NCBI RefSeq assembly: GCF_946221155.1
Contig: NZ_CAMIAN010000005.1
Location: 17,334-81,333, forward strand
Length of the DNA: 64,000 bases
Origin: an uncultured Corynebacterium sp.
Lineage (GTDB): Bacteria > Actinomycetota > Actinomycetes > Mycobacteriales > Mycobacteriaceae
Direction: 5' to 3'
The notes beneath the pieces were generated by a model, which worked only from the letters and a program-made list of their open reading frames with translations, made no database searches and was not told where the DNA came from. The stretch's first letter is position 1, and each line of letters starts with the position of its first letter. This document shows positions 47,093 to 55,922 of the stretch, in pieces. The position numbers were made by a program, and so were the translations under genes.

Positions 47093-48112
47093 CTAGTTAT
47101 CCTCTTGCTCGTCGGAGTCGGTGCCGGTCTCGTCGGACATGTTCTGAAGGAACGCCTCGAACTCCGCGCCCAGTTCTTCGCCGGTTGGGATGTCCTGACC
47201 CGGCTTCAGCAGGTTGTTCTCTCGCTTGCGGCGCATGCGCTCCATTTCTGCGTCGTATTGGTGTTCGAGAGCACTCACGACTGTAGCGATCTCCTGAGAG
47301 TCCTCGACCTGGTCCTGCAGCTGGTGCTGCACCCGTTCCAGCTCTTTTTCCAGGGCCTTTAGCGGCAGCTCGCGGTCAGCCACCTTTCCGAATGCCTCCA
47401 GCAGGCGCAGGGGAGCTTCCGGGTAGTCGGAAGCCGCGATGTAATGCGGTACGTGGGCGGTCAGCCCCACCGTCTCGAATCCGTGGCGGCTCAGCTTCTT
47501 CTCGGTCTCTAGTGCCGCAGCTCCCGGCACGATCATCCGAGAATCCCAGGTGTGGAAGTCCTGGATCAGCGAGGAATCCGATGAATGCGCGGAGATCACC
47601 AGCGGTCGGGTGTGCGGAACCGTCATTGGCGCGGAATACAGGGAGGCGACCATTCCTACCTGACCGCGACGAGCCAGCTCCACCACGGCATCGCTAAACG
47701 CGCCCCACTTAAGATCCGGCTCAAGTCCGCTGAGCAGCAGGAATGGGCGGCCCTGGGTGTCCTTCAGCAGGTGCAGTTCAAGGCGCACATCGTCGTTGTC
47801 CACCACCTTGGAGTTATCGATTGTCACACCGGGACGGCGGGAGCGGTAGTCGATCAGCTCATCCACCTTGAAGGAGGCCACAGGGCTGTGTTCCAGGGCA
47901 GCAAGCAGGTGGGAGCTGGCGCTGGAAACGGCCTGACCCGCGTCGGCATAGCCCTGCAGCGCGACTAGCATCGGCAGCTCGTCAGAACCTTCCACGGCGC
48001 TTCCCAAGCCCGCTGCTTCATCTGTGATGGAGGGGCGATCGAACTGGATTGGAGCCGGGTATTCCATCTCGTACATCCGGCCTGTAGCCTTCCGCTCGTG
48101 GCGGCCATTCAT
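47093..48112 (-). CDS. PAC2 family protein
   Basis: This 339-residue protein belongs to the PAC2 (proteasome assembly chaperone-like) family common in actinobacteria. It has LVALQGYADAGQAVSSASSH near residue 50, LLSGLEPDLKWGAF near 125 and GLTAHVPHYIAASDYPEA near 215. A long charged coiled-coil helix follows (245-305), then an acidic tail. Corynebacteria lack the 20S proteasome as I remember, so the chaperone label should not be taken literally. ATG 48112 has GGGAGAG upstream. It leads an operon with the DUF3516 helicase. Confidence 0.85.
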   Translation of the reverse strand: MNGRHERKATGRMYEMEYPAPIQFDRPSITDEAAGLGSAVEGSDELPMLVALQGYADAGQAVSSASSHLLAALEHSPVASFKVDELIDYRSRRPGVTIDNSKVVDNDDVRLELHLLKDTQGRPFLLLSGLEPDLKWGAFSDAVVELARRGQVGMVASLYSAPMTVPHTRPLVISAHSSDSSLIQDFHTWDSRMIVPGAAALETEKKLSRHGFETVGLTAHVPHYIAASDYPEAPLRLLEAFGKVADRELPLKALEKELERVQHQLQDQVEDSQEIATVVSALEHQYDAEMERMRRKRENNLLKPGQDIPTGEELGAEFEAFLQNMSDETGTDSDEQEDN

Positions 48113-48328
48113 AGTTTCGCTCTCCCTTCCGGCGGAACCTTTGTCCAGCCAAGCACCGTCTGCCTAGCCTATCAGGCAGTTCGGACAATCTAGGCCGAGA
48201 CGGCGCCAAACTCGAACTGCCAAGAGTCTGTACTCACAGTTTTGAGTTATCCACAGCCCTCTGGGGCAATGCCTTCATCCGCAGCGTTTGAAACCACGGC
48301 AGAAATTTTTCTTCGCGAGTATCTGGGC

Positions 48329-49855
48329 ATGAGCAACTCACCAGAACACAACGAACAGAACGCACAATCTATTCCCCCTTCCGCCGCTTCCGCGATGCCA
48401 ACACCTTCGGTCCACCTCGGGGCTGACAAAGGAAAGCTCATCGCCGCCATTCCGTCGCTACTTGGCTTCCCGCCCGTTGACTCGATGGTCGTTATCGGCC
48501 TCGTAGCCTCCACCGAACCCACTGATCCGATTAACGCAGGTACCACTGGCCCCGCCCCGCTGCCGGAGAATCACCGCCGCTTTCGTATTGGCCCCGTACT
48601 GCGCTGCGACCTTATCCCTGCCGCCGTGAACGAAGCGGTTCGCGGACTGAACAATATTCTTTGTGACGCCCCAGCGGCAGAGGCCATCATCCTCACCATC
48701 GGTGAGATGGATGACCACCTGCGTGCCTGCGTGGCCTCCGCCATCCACCAACTTCAGGAGGGATGCGTGGAGGTTCAGTCGGCGCTGGAGGTGACGCGCA
48801 TCGCTACCGGAGAAGCGTGGACAGACGTCCTGGACGGTGAGACTGGCATCGTGGCCAGCGTGGAAACCAACGAACTAGCTGACATCAGCGCACTCAGCGG
48901 AGCTCGCCGCATGGGAGACAGGGAGGAGATGGAACGCTGGCTAGATCCGGCGAACATCGCCACGCCGGATTGGATGCTGCAGGAGCGCGGGGAGGCCACG
49001 ACGGTCGATCTCATCCAGGTGCTCGTCGCGGTCTCCGCAGTGGCGGAAGGCCAACGCATACTGGAGGAGGAATGTGAAGACGAGTATCTGATCGATAGCC
49101 TCGCCGCGATCTGCTGTGACGAATTTCTGCACACGGTCGTCGTCGCATGGTCGCTCGGTACTAACAGCGCCATCCTGCGGGAAATGCTGGCAAGTACCGC
49201 CCGGCGGACGACGGGTGCGGTGCGGCGACGAGTCATGCTGATTCTGGCGCTGGTGGCGTCGGCTAACGACGAAGGAGTGCTGGCCTATCACACGCTGACG
49301 CGACTGCTGGAAGAACTCGAGTCAGATCTCTATACCGAAGATGCGTGCGCGAAGCTGGATCTGTTGGAAGGCCCTTTCGAAACCGAGGACGAGGGCGAAA
49401 CAGATGGCTCGGATGCAGTGGCGGTTGATCCCGAAGCCGCGTTGGAAGACCTGCTGCGCAGCATGGAGACTGCCGATGGTGCCGACGCACAGCCCCGACT
49501 CAGCACGCTCGACGAGTTCACCGCGGACATCGCGATCGCGGCGCTGGACGCACACCAAAGGGGCAAGATCAAGCTTCTACTGTCCAAAGCGGTGCGCGCT
49601 GCCTGCACGGTCATGGCGAATGTCCAAATGGATCTGGACGCGGCGGAGGATCCGGATGATCCACGACAGCAAGCAGAGTCGGGTGATTCGAGCGAGGCGG
49701 AAGACCCCGGTTGGGTTCCGGAGCGTACCTACGTCACAGTCCGGGAGTACGCCGGATTAGACCTCGCCTGGGAGTACGAGCGCCTGCTACAGACCGTGGA
49801 CTGGGACGCGGTTAACGCTGTGCGGAATGCAACCTATCACCCAGTTGTCCGCTAA
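48329..49855 (+). CDS. DUF4192 family protein
   Basis: The 508-residue cytoplasmic protein has the N-terminal DUF4192 segment [22 protein letters not shown]. Acidic stretches and helical repeats follow. Its function is unknown. It diverges from the PAC2 gene. The start is uncertain: ATG 48329 ([10 protein letters not shown]) leaves the conserved core intact, while ATG 48269 and a TTG at 48242 would add up to 29 residues. Its 3' end runs 44 bases into the end of galE on the other strand. Confidence 0.8.
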   Translation: MSNSPEHNEQNAQSIPPSAASAMPTPSVHLGADKGKLIAAIPSLLGFPPVDSMVVIGLVASTEPTDPINAGTTGPAPLPENHRRFRIGPVLRCDLIPAAVNEAVRGLNNILCDAPAAEAIILTIGEMDDHLRACVASAIHQLQEGCVEVQSALEVTRIATGEAWTDVLDGETGIVASVETNELADISALSGARRMGDREEMERWLDPANIATPDWMLQERGEATTVDLIQVLVAVSAVAEGQRILEEECEDEYLIDSLAAICCDEFLHTVVVAWSLGTNSAILREMLASTARRTTGAVRRRVMLILALVASANDEGVLAYHTLTRLLEELESDLYTEDACAKLDLLEGPFETEDEGETDGSDAVAVDPEAALEDLLRSMETADGADAQPRLSTLDEFTADIAIAALDAHQRGKIKLLLSKAVRAACTVMANVQMDLDAAEDPDDPRQQAESGDSSEAEDPGWVPERTYVTVREYAGLDLAWEYERLLQTVDWDAVNAVRNATYHPVVR

Positions 49856-50837
49856 ACGCCCATGCATCCGAAATGATCGTGTGCAGGTCGGAGCGAGTCG
49901 GGTTCCAGCCGAGCTCAGCCTTCGCCTTTGCGGATGAGGCGATGAGGGTGGCGGGATCGCCCGCGCGGCGCGGCGATTCAACGGCAGGAATCGGGTGGCC
50001 AGTCACACCCCGGCAGGTGTCGATCACCTGACGCACGCTAAAGCCATCGCCGGAGCCAAGGTTGAAAATGCGGTGCTGCCCGGTGGCGTTGGAGGCCGCG
50101 GCGAGTAGGTGAGCGTCCGCCAGATCCCGAATGTGAATGTAGTCGCGTACCGCAGTGCCATCGGCGGTGGGATAGTCGGTGCCGAAGATGGAAATGTGTT
50201 CTCGGTGGCCGAGGGCTACCTGCAGAACAAGTGGAATCAGGTGCGTCTCGACCTTGTGGTTCTCACCGATGTCGCCGTACGCGCCGGCGACGTTGAAATA
50301 GCGCAGGGAGGTCGCGGCTAGCCCGTAGGCGTTGGCGTAGGAGGTGATCATGTGGTCAATCGCCAGCTTGGACGCGCCATAGGGGTTTGTAGGGGCGGTG
50401 GGCATATCCTCGGTGATCGGTCCCTGCTCCGGCTCACCATAGGTGGCTGCGGTGGAGGAGAAAACGAGGTTCTGGACGCCGTGCTCGCGCATCTGATCCA
50501 GCAGGTACAGGCTGGTGCCCACGTTGTGGTGCCAATAGATGTCCGGCTTTTCCACCGACTCGCCGACCAAAGAGCGGGCGGCGAAGTGCATCACGGCGGT
50601 CACGTCGCCGACTGCGAATACATCGGAGATTACGTCGCGGATGTCACCTTTAACGAAAGTCGCTCCCTCTGGAACGGCGTATTCGTTGCCGGTGGATAGG
50701 TCATCGACGACCGTTACTCGAAAGCCGTGCTCCAGCAGTACGCTGGCGCACACACTGCCGACGTATCCGGCACCGCCGGTGACGACAATGTGGGAAGAGG
50801 GGGACAGGACGGAAGAGGAAAGATCGATGCTACTCAC
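49812..50837 (-). CDS. galE: UDP-glucose 4-epimerase
   Basis: GalE interconverts UDP-glucose and UDP-galactose, feeding the arabinogalactan of the cell wall. The 341-residue protein has [10 protein letters not shown] near residue 20, [11 protein letters not shown] (catalytic Ser/Thr) near 125, and YGASK with the catalytic Tyr-Lys pair near 150. [13 protein letters not shown] lies near 235. GTG 50837 was chosen because TAGCGT lies 7 bases before it and overlaps the alternative GTG at 50846. It follows dtxR by 22 bases, the usual corynebacterial dtxR-galE pair. Confidence 0.94.
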   Translation of the reverse strand: MSSIDLSSSVLSPSSHIVVTGGAGYVGSVCASVLLEHGFRVTVVDDLSTGNEYAVPEGATFVKGDIRDVISDVFAVGDVTAVMHFAARSLVGESVEKPDIYWHHNVGTSLYLLDQMREHGVQNLVFSSTAATYGEPEQGPITEDMPTAPTNPYGASKLAIDHMITSYANAYGLAATSLRYFNVAGAYGDIGENHKVETHLIPLVLQVALGHREHISIFGTDYPTADGTAVRDYIHIRDLADAHLLAAASNATGQHRIFNLGSGDGFSVRQVIDTCRGVTGHPIPAVESPRRAGDPATLIASSAKAKAELGWNPTRSDLHTIISDAWAFSGQLGDRLHSAQR

Positions 50838-50844
50838 ATTCCCC

Positions 50845-50850
50845 ACGCTA
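50845..50850 (-). promoter_or_regulatory. Candidate -10 of galE
   Basis: TAGCGT on the minus strand ends 7 bases before GTG 50837. It lies in the short gap after dtxR and would give galE its own leaderless mRNA. Confidence 0.5.
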
Positions 50851-50859
50851 CCGCACTGG

Positions 50860-51582
50860 TTAGCTGACCTTCTCTACTCGCACGGCGTGGCCGAGTTCTT
50901 CCGGAACGACCATGGCGCCGTTGTCGTTGCTCAATTCCAGGCCGCCCTCGGTGGCCACGAGGTCCACGACACTACCCGGGCGCATGCCGAGCGCATGGAA
51001 CTTGGCCATCAGCTTATGCTCCACCTGGATGATTTCATTGATGCTCAGGATTTTGACCTGAACGGGCTCCGGCGGCTCGATGTCGGATGCACGCTGAGAA
51101 GTTCCCTCCTGCAGGGCGTGTACCTTTTGCTGCATCTCCGCGCGCTCGGCCTCTGGGATGCCCTCCATCAGCTCGTCCAGACCCGGGATCGGGTTGCCGA
51201 AGGGCGAGGTGGAATATTCGCTCAAAACCTTAACCAGCTGCACTTCAACCTCGTCGCCCATGACGTGTTCCCAACGGCAGGCCTCGTCGTGCACCTTTTC
51301 CCACGGCAGGCCTATCACGTCGGTCAGCAGGCGCTCCGCCAGGCGGTGCTTGCGCATCACGGCAGTGGCCAGGGCTCGCCCCTGTGCACTGAGCTTCAGG
51401 GAACGATCCTTCTCGATGGTAAGAAGCTCGTCGCGCTCCATGCGGGCAACGGTCTGGCTCACAGTGGGGCCGGACTGGTCGAGCCTCTCGGCGATACGGG
51501 CGCGCAGCGGTGGGATGCCCTCTTCTTCCAACTCGTAAATCGTTCGGAGATACATCTCAGTGGTATCGACGAGATCCCTCAC
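50860..51582 (-). CDS. dtxR: Iron-dependent repressor DtxR
   Basis: DtxR with Fe2+ represses iron uptake genes. The 240-residue protein has an N-terminal winged helix ([16 protein letters not shown] near 36). The ancillary and primary metal ligands are [11 protein letters not shown] (His79, Glu83), [15 protein letters not shown] (His98, Cys102, Glu105, His106) and Met10. A C-terminal SH3-like domain of about 70 residues is intact. GTG 51582 is preceded by AAAGGG. It is downstream of sigB with a hairpin and its own TATAAT between them. Confidence 0.97.
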   Translation of the reverse strand: MRDLVDTTEMYLRTIYELEEEGIPPLRARIAERLDQSGPTVSQTVARMERDELLTIEKDRSLKLSAQGRALATAVMRKHRLAERLLTDVIGLPWEKVHDEACRWEHVMGDEVEVQLVKVLSEYSTSPFGNPIPGLDELMEGIPEAERAEMQQKVHALQEGTSQRASDIEPPEPVQVKILSINEIIQVEHKLMAKFHALGMRPGSVVDLVATEGGLELSNDNGAMVVPEELGHAVRVEKVS

Positions 51583-51620
51583 GTGCGCTTCGCCCTTTCT
51601 TTGCTTATAGACTTCACACG

Positions 51621-51626
51621 ATTATA
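51621..51626 (-). promoter_or_regulatory. -10 of dtxR
   Basis: TATAAT on the minus strand directly follows the sigB terminator stem. A start near 51614 gives a leader of about 32 bases before GTG 51582. Confidence 0.6.
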
Positions 51627-51651
51627 GCCCCGTCCACGTAAGGAACGGGGC
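51627..51651 (-). terminator. Hairpin after sigB
   Basis: GCCCCGT and ACGGGGC form a 7-base-pair stem with an 11-base loop, 35 bases after the sigB stop. On the minus strand the dtxR TATAAT follows without a gap. Confidence 0.55.
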
Positions 51652-51685
51652 AGAAGTACAGGTACTTGCTTTCTGACAGGGGTGG

Positions 51686-52717
51686 TTAGACTGCGTACTC
51701 GCGCAGCTTGTCCGCTCGGTCGCCTTCGCGCAGCTTCGCCATGACCTCACGCTCAATCTGACGCACACGCTCGCGGGACAGCCCGAAGCGGCGGCCGATC
51801 TGGTCCAGGGTGCGGGGCATGCCGTCGTCCAAGCCGTAGCGGAGTTTGATAACGTCCTGCTCGCGCTCTTCCAGGGTCCCCAGGACTGCACGCACATCTG
51901 AGTGGCGCAGGGAAGCTACGACAGCGGTCTCTGCGTCAGTAGCGTCGGAGTCCTCGATGAAGTCGCCCAGCGGGGCTTCCTCATCGCTGCCCACGGGCAT
52001 GTCCAGGCTCACCGGGTCGCGAGACTGCTTCAACAACATCTCAATCTTGGACTCTTCGATGCCGGATTCTTCCGAGAGCTCCTCATTCGTGGCTTCGCGG
52101 CCCAGCTGCTGGTACATCTCGCGCTTGATGCGGGACAGCTTGTTGACCTGCTCGACGAGGTGTACGGGGAGGCGAATGGTGCGGGACTGGTCGGCCATGC
52201 CACGGGTGATGGCCTGGCGGATCCACCAGGTTGCGTAGGTAGAGAACTTAAAACCCTTGGTGTAGTCGAACTTTTCCATCGCGCGGATGAGCCCCAGGTT
52301 GCCCTCCTGGATCAAATCCAGTAGCGGCATTCCGCGGCCGGTGTAGCGCTTAGCCAGGGAGACCACCAGTCGCAGGTTTGCCTCCAGCAGGTGGCTGCGG
52401 GCTGCCTTGCCCTCTCGAGCCAGAACCTTCAGGTCGCGCTTCTTTGCGCGGGTCAGCTTCTCAGCGTGGGCCAGCAGATACTCGGAGTACAGGCCTACCT
52501 CAATGCGCTTTGATAGTTCGACCTCGTCCTCGGCGGTTAGCAGCGCGGTCTTGCCGATGCCGTTGAGGTAAACGCGAACCAAGTCCGCCGATGGGTTCTC
52601 GTTATTACCGCGGCGCCGCCCCTTGTCTTCCTTCTTGTCGCTATCGTCGGTCGAACCGCCGTTGCCCTGACCGTTGTTGATGCCGTTGTACTCGTCATCA
52701 ATCATGGAGTTTTTCAT
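51686..52717 (-). CDS. sigB: Primary-like sigma factor SigB
   Basis: SigB is the group 2 sigma factor used in stationary phase and stress. The 343-residue protein lacks the long N-terminus of SigA. It has region 1.2 ([18 protein letters not shown]), region 2 ([27 protein letters not shown] and [18 protein letters not shown]), region 3 and region 4.2 ([18 protein letters not shown]). Residues 10-40 are low complexity (Gly/Asn/Asp/Lys). sigB followed by dtxR is conserved in corynebacteria. GGAGG lies 12 bases before ATG 52717. Confidence 0.95.
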   Translation of the reverse strand: MKNSMIDDEYNGINNGQGNGGSTDDSDKKEDKGRRRGNNENPSADLVRVYLNGIGKTALLTAEDEVELSKRIEVGLYSEYLLAHAEKLTRAKKRDLKVLAREGKAARSHLLEANLRLVVSLAKRYTGRGMPLLDLIQEGNLGLIRAMEKFDYTKGFKFSTYATWWIRQAITRGMADQSRTIRLPVHLVEQVNKLSRIKREMYQQLGREATNEELSEESGIEESKIEMLLKQSRDPVSLDMPVGSDEEAPLGDFIEDSDATDAETAVVASLRHSDVRAVLGTLEEREQDVIKLRYGLDDGMPRTLDQIGRRFGLSRERVRQIEREVMAKLREGDRADKLREYAV

Positions 52718-52951
52718 AGTGCTGGTGTGCCTCCCGTGGCTCGATAGCGCTCAAGCTCGTTCAAGATTTTTCTCGTTATGTGCCGAAGCTCTAAGGGGTT
52801 AACGGACATCTTCGATGAATTGTTCCCGACCTACCCCTAAGGAAGGAACTCCCCTTACCCCCGCAATAGGGTCGTCGGGTACGGCGGTTGCCGGTGTACG
52901 CGCGGATAGAGGGGCCCCGACCTGGTGAAACGGTGCACATTGCGGGTAGAC
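52718..52951. other. Intergenic region upstream of sigB
   Basis: These 234 bases carry the sigB promoter region and the end of the dtd unit. No gene is visible. I could not single out a convincing promoter; candidate elements on the minus strand include CATAAC near 52775 and TATCGA near 52742. Confidence 0.35.
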
Positions 52952-53422
52952 CTAGGCTTCCACCAGTACGGTAAAGGGGCCCTCATTCACACTGGAGACC
53001 TTCATCATCGCTCCGAATCGGCCTGTTTCTACAACTATTCCGCGCTGTCGGAGTGACTCAGCGATGCGCTCGAACACCGGTTCTGCATCCCCGCCTGGAG
53101 CTGCATTCGCCCAAGATGGGCGCCGCCCCTTCTTCGTTTCCCCCATGAGCGTGAACTGGCTAACCAGCAGGATGCGCCCTCCGACTTCCTCGACTGAATG
53201 GTTGCGCGGGCTATCCCATGGATCGCCGTCGGCTGGTAGTAGGCGCAGTTCGGCTAGCTTCCGCACCATTTTTTCAACAGCCGCCTCGGTCACACTTTCG
53301 TCTGCAATGTCGTCCACTCCGATGCCGACGAGCGCCAGCAGTGCTGGGCCTTGTACCGCTCCGACGACCTCCCCGTCTACGGTCACCTCTGCGCTGCTGA
53401 CTGTGCTTACTACCGCTTTCAC
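52952..53422 (-). CDS. dtd: D-aminoacyl-tRNA deacylase
   Basis: DTD hydrolyses D-amino acids or glycine wrongly attached to tRNA. The 156-residue protein has the two active-site motifs [12 protein letters not shown] near 88 and NEGPFTV near the C-terminus (the Gly-cisPro motif), and the [14 protein letters not shown] start. GTG 53422 was chosen for AGAAGG a few bases upstream; a TTG at 53443 would add seven residues. It follows the methyltransferase gene by 66 bases on the same strand. Confidence 0.93.
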   Translation of the reverse strand: MKAVVSTVSSAEVTVDGEVVGAVQGPALLALVGIGVDDIADESVTEAAVEKMVRKLAELRLLPADGDPWDSPRNHSVEEVGGRILLVSQFTLMGETKKGRRPSWANAAPGGDAEPVFERIAESLRQRGIVVETGRFGAMMKVSSVNEGPFTVLVEA

Positions 53423-53488
53423 CGTCGTTCTGCCTTCTTTCAAAAACTCTTGTTGGGTTTTACAGTTGCCGGGTCGTAGCGATCGGCT

Positions 53489-55138
53489 CTAGTACAGGTC
53501 CCTTAGGTCTTCCGGCACGATCATTCCGTGTCGCACCAGGTCCAACGCGATCGGCACAAGTTGGTCGACCAGCTCCTCGGCGCTGATCCCCAGCGCGTCG
53601 CCGTGTACCGCGTGGTAGAACTCGGCAACGTCGCGCAGGTTGAGGCCCTCCCAGCTGAGACCGGCCAGAATCGTCGCCAACACACCGTCGATCTCGTGTG
53701 ACCATCCCGGCCCGTCGGTGCGGGTCAGTCGCGTACTCTCTTCGCCGAAACCCTGATCGGTGGTGCTTGCTGTTTTTTCGAGTATGACGCCACGCCCCAG
53801 CCGATAGCAGCTTTCCGCCACCGCTGTGGAGGCGGAGCGACCGGGCACTTCCAACTGATCAATCCAGTCGCAGCGGGCAAACCAATGGGCGGCCTCTTGG
53901 CCGAGGTACGCCCCGGCTGGCAGCGCATGGTCAAGCGTTTCGACGGTCAGCTCGCTAGCGCCCTCGATTTTTTCAATGTGAATCCAGCCCAGACCGATGC
54001 GGCTGATCTGGTGCCGGGCGAAGAAATCCAGCCATTCCGTGGTGCGGCGCTGGCCGGCAACGCTCCGGGGGTCGATGCTTTCGTCGCGTAACCAGGTGGT
54101 GACGTACGTGGCAACGTCCACCTCGTCGCGCTGCAGAACCCATGCGCGGGCACCCTCATCGGGCAGCCAGCCGAGGATCCGTTCGGCGGCGGAGCTGGCG
54201 GAATCGCTGTTTTCGTCGCCTAGCGCCCAGCCGATGAGTAGGTGGGCGCGGCCTCCCGTTGCCAGGTGCTGAACGGATTGCTCGACGACCAGCCTGCTGG
54301 CTGCGTCTAGCGGCAGGCCGGAGTCGCGGTACACGTGTCCTTCTTCTGCATCCAGGTTTACGGAAGGGCCGATGACGAAGGGAGGGTTGGCAACGATGAC
54401 GTCGAAGGACTCAGTGCTAAAGGGCTCGAACCAGGACCCCTGCACCCAGTTCACCAGTGGTGAATCCAGATCTTGTGCAGCGGCGGCCACACGGGCGTAG
54501 GCCAGGGCGCGACCGTGGATATCGCTGCCAAAAATATTTGGTTCCTCAGCTCCGGCGTTTGCGGCCAACACCAATGCGAGTACACCGGAGCCCGTACCGA
54601 GGTCCAGCACCCGCGCATTCGCAGGCAATTGCGGGATGGAGTTAAGCAGTGACAGGGGAGCATTGCCGACTCCAGGAACATGGTCGGGGCTCGGGACGCG
54701 GTCGTCTAAAGAAGCATCCGGATCTGACAGCACCAGCACCTCTGCGTCGCCGTGGGCTGGATGGTGAACAGGTCGGATATCCAGGTTCAGGCGAAACTGC
54801 TCTGCACCGCCACTTTCTCCTTGGGGGGATCGTTGCTCCACCGGGATCAGCGCATGCTCCGCCACCAAGCCAGAGGCAGCCTCGGCCCCGACGAGATCCC
54901 GGAAAAAGGACGAGTGCTGGGGGCGTCGTAAATAAACAGCAGCGACGAGCTGGGCGGCTTCGGACTCGCGCTGCGACAAGTGCCACGTAGCGGCAGCAGG
55001 CGAACCCGACTGGGCGGCAGCTACACCTTCCACGCCGAGAGCTTCTAAGATCAACTCGGAGCCGTAGCACCTCTCGACAAGGGTGCGAACCAGCTTTTCA
55101 GTGGCTTGATCGGGAGTGCACAGTGGAATGTCGGTCAT
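53489..55138 (-). CDS. Class I methyltransferase (MTS-type) with N-terminal DUF7059-like domain
   Basis: The 549-residue protein has an N-terminal helical domain of about 150 residues. An SAM-dependent methyltransferase follows, with VLDLGTGSGVLALVLAANAG near residue 178 and VIVANPPFVIGP near 252. The NPPF motif points to N-methylation of an amide or base, as in PrmC, HemK or RsmC. The C-terminal 230 residues are not familiar and may bind the substrate. AAGGA lies 6 bases before the ATG. It follows the DUF3099 gene by 44 bases, probably in one operon with dtd. Confidence 0.85.
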   Translation of the reverse strand: MTDIPLCTPDQATEKLVRTLVERCYGSELILEALGVEGVAAAQSGSPAAATWHLSQRESEAAQLVAAVYLRRPQHSSFFRDLVGAEAASGLVAEHALIPVEQRSPQGESGGAEQFRLNLDIRPVHHPAHGDAEVLVLSDPDASLDDRVPSPDHVPGVGNAPLSLLNSIPQLPANARVLDLGTGSGVLALVLAANAGAEEPNIFGSDIHGRALAYARVAAAAQDLDSPLVNWVQGSWFEPFSTESFDVIVANPPFVIGPSVNLDAEEGHVYRDSGLPLDAASRLVVEQSVQHLATGGRAHLLIGWALGDENSDSASSAAERILGWLPDEGARAWVLQRDEVDVATYVTTWLRDESIDPRSVAGQRRTTEWLDFFARHQISRIGLGWIHIEKIEGASELTVETLDHALPAGAYLGQEAAHWFARCDWIDQLEVPGRSASTAVAESCYRLGRGVILEKTASTTDQGFGEESTRLTRTDGPGWSHEIDGVLATILAGLSWEGLNLRDVAEFYHAVHGDALGISAEELVDQLVPIALDLVRHGMIVPEDLRDLY

Positions 55139-55182
55139 TGAAGATCCTTGGTTTTCCTTGATTGTTCAGTGCTTGTTCCGTG

Positions 55183-55620
55183 CTAGGAAGAGGGCTGATC
55201 GGGGTTGTACTCGATGATGTCTGGGTGCGTGGAGTTCGATTCCAGGATGGGGCGGGAAGTCTCCCCGGCAAGTGCTGCGCGCTGGGCACGACGCTGTTCC
55301 CGCACGAGGGCGGGTTTATAGACCTTGTTTGTGGTCTCGTCGACCTGCCCGGATTCGTTGGCCAGCAGCACGGCGATCCAGGGTAGTGGCAGGCTCACTG
55401 CGGCCACGCATACCGCGAGGGCCGCATTGTGGGTGAGCAACATCACCGACGCAGCGAGGGCGAGGATAGGGATGCGCAAAAGCTGCAGCACGGCGTAAAG
55501 CTTGCGGCGGTGGTGCCAGCCCTGTAGACGAGAACTTTTGGCGTCAGTGATAATTTCCACCTGCGTAGCTCGCTTGGCCCGGGATTCACCTCCCGTTTTC
55601 CTTCTTCGTGCATCAGCCAT
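55183..55620 (-). CDS. DUF3099 membrane protein
   Basis: The 145-residue protein has a basic N-tail, the DUF3099 core QVEIITDAKSSRLQGWHHRR, and two membrane helices (about residues 42-60 and 65-85). A charged cytoplasmic tail follows. Its function is unknown. ATG 55620 (MADARRRKTG) is supported by TAGCGT 7 bases upstream; earlier in-frame starts lie upstream of that element. It diverges from DUF3039, as in other corynebacteria. Confidence 0.85.
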   Translation of the reverse strand: MADARRRKTGGESRAKRATQVEIITDAKSSRLQGWHHRRKLYAVLQLLRIPILALAASVMLLTHNAALAVCVAAVSLPLPWIAVLLANESGQVDETTNKVYKPALVREQRRAQRAALAGETSRPILESNSTHPDIIEYNPDQPSS

Positions 55621-55627
55621 AGAACCA

Positions 55628-55633
55628 ACGCTA
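55628..55633 (-). promoter_or_regulatory. Candidate -10 of the DUF3099 gene
   Basis: TAGCGT on the minus strand ends 7 bases before ATG 55620. Confidence 0.5.
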
Positions 55634-55679
55634 GTACGCAGCTGGAAAACAAGCAGATTCAGGGGCATGATGGTGAACT

Positions 55680-55922
55680 GTGAGTAACCCAAGTACGACA
55701 ACGATTGAGCGCCCTGAAGTCAACACGGATACGACAACGGATGACGATGTTCCGAAGTTCTTCCACTACGTGAAGAAGGACCAGATCGTTGAATCCGCCG
55801 TGATGGGCAAGCTGGTCGTGGCTCTGTGCGGCGAGACCTTCCCCGTGCGTAAGCAGGCCAAGCCGGGATCGCCTGTCTGCCCGGACTGCGAGCAGATCTA
55901 CAAGGGGCTGCGCAAGAAGTGA
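55680..55922 (+). CDS. DUF3039 family protein
   Basis: This 80-residue protein belongs to the actinobacterial DUF3039 family. It has KFFHYVKKDQIVESAVMG, then VVALCGETFPV and PVCPDCEQIYKGL. Cys and His residues in these motifs suggest a small zinc-binding domain. Its function is unknown. GTG 55680 is the start, with CATGAT 8 bases before it as a possible -10. The stop overlaps the GTG of the next helicase gene in GTGA, so the two are translationally coupled. Confidence 0.87.
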   Translation: MSNPSTTTIERPEVNTDTTTDDDVPKFFHYVKKDQIVESAVMGKLVVALCGETFPVRKQAKPGSPVCPDCEQIYKGLRKK

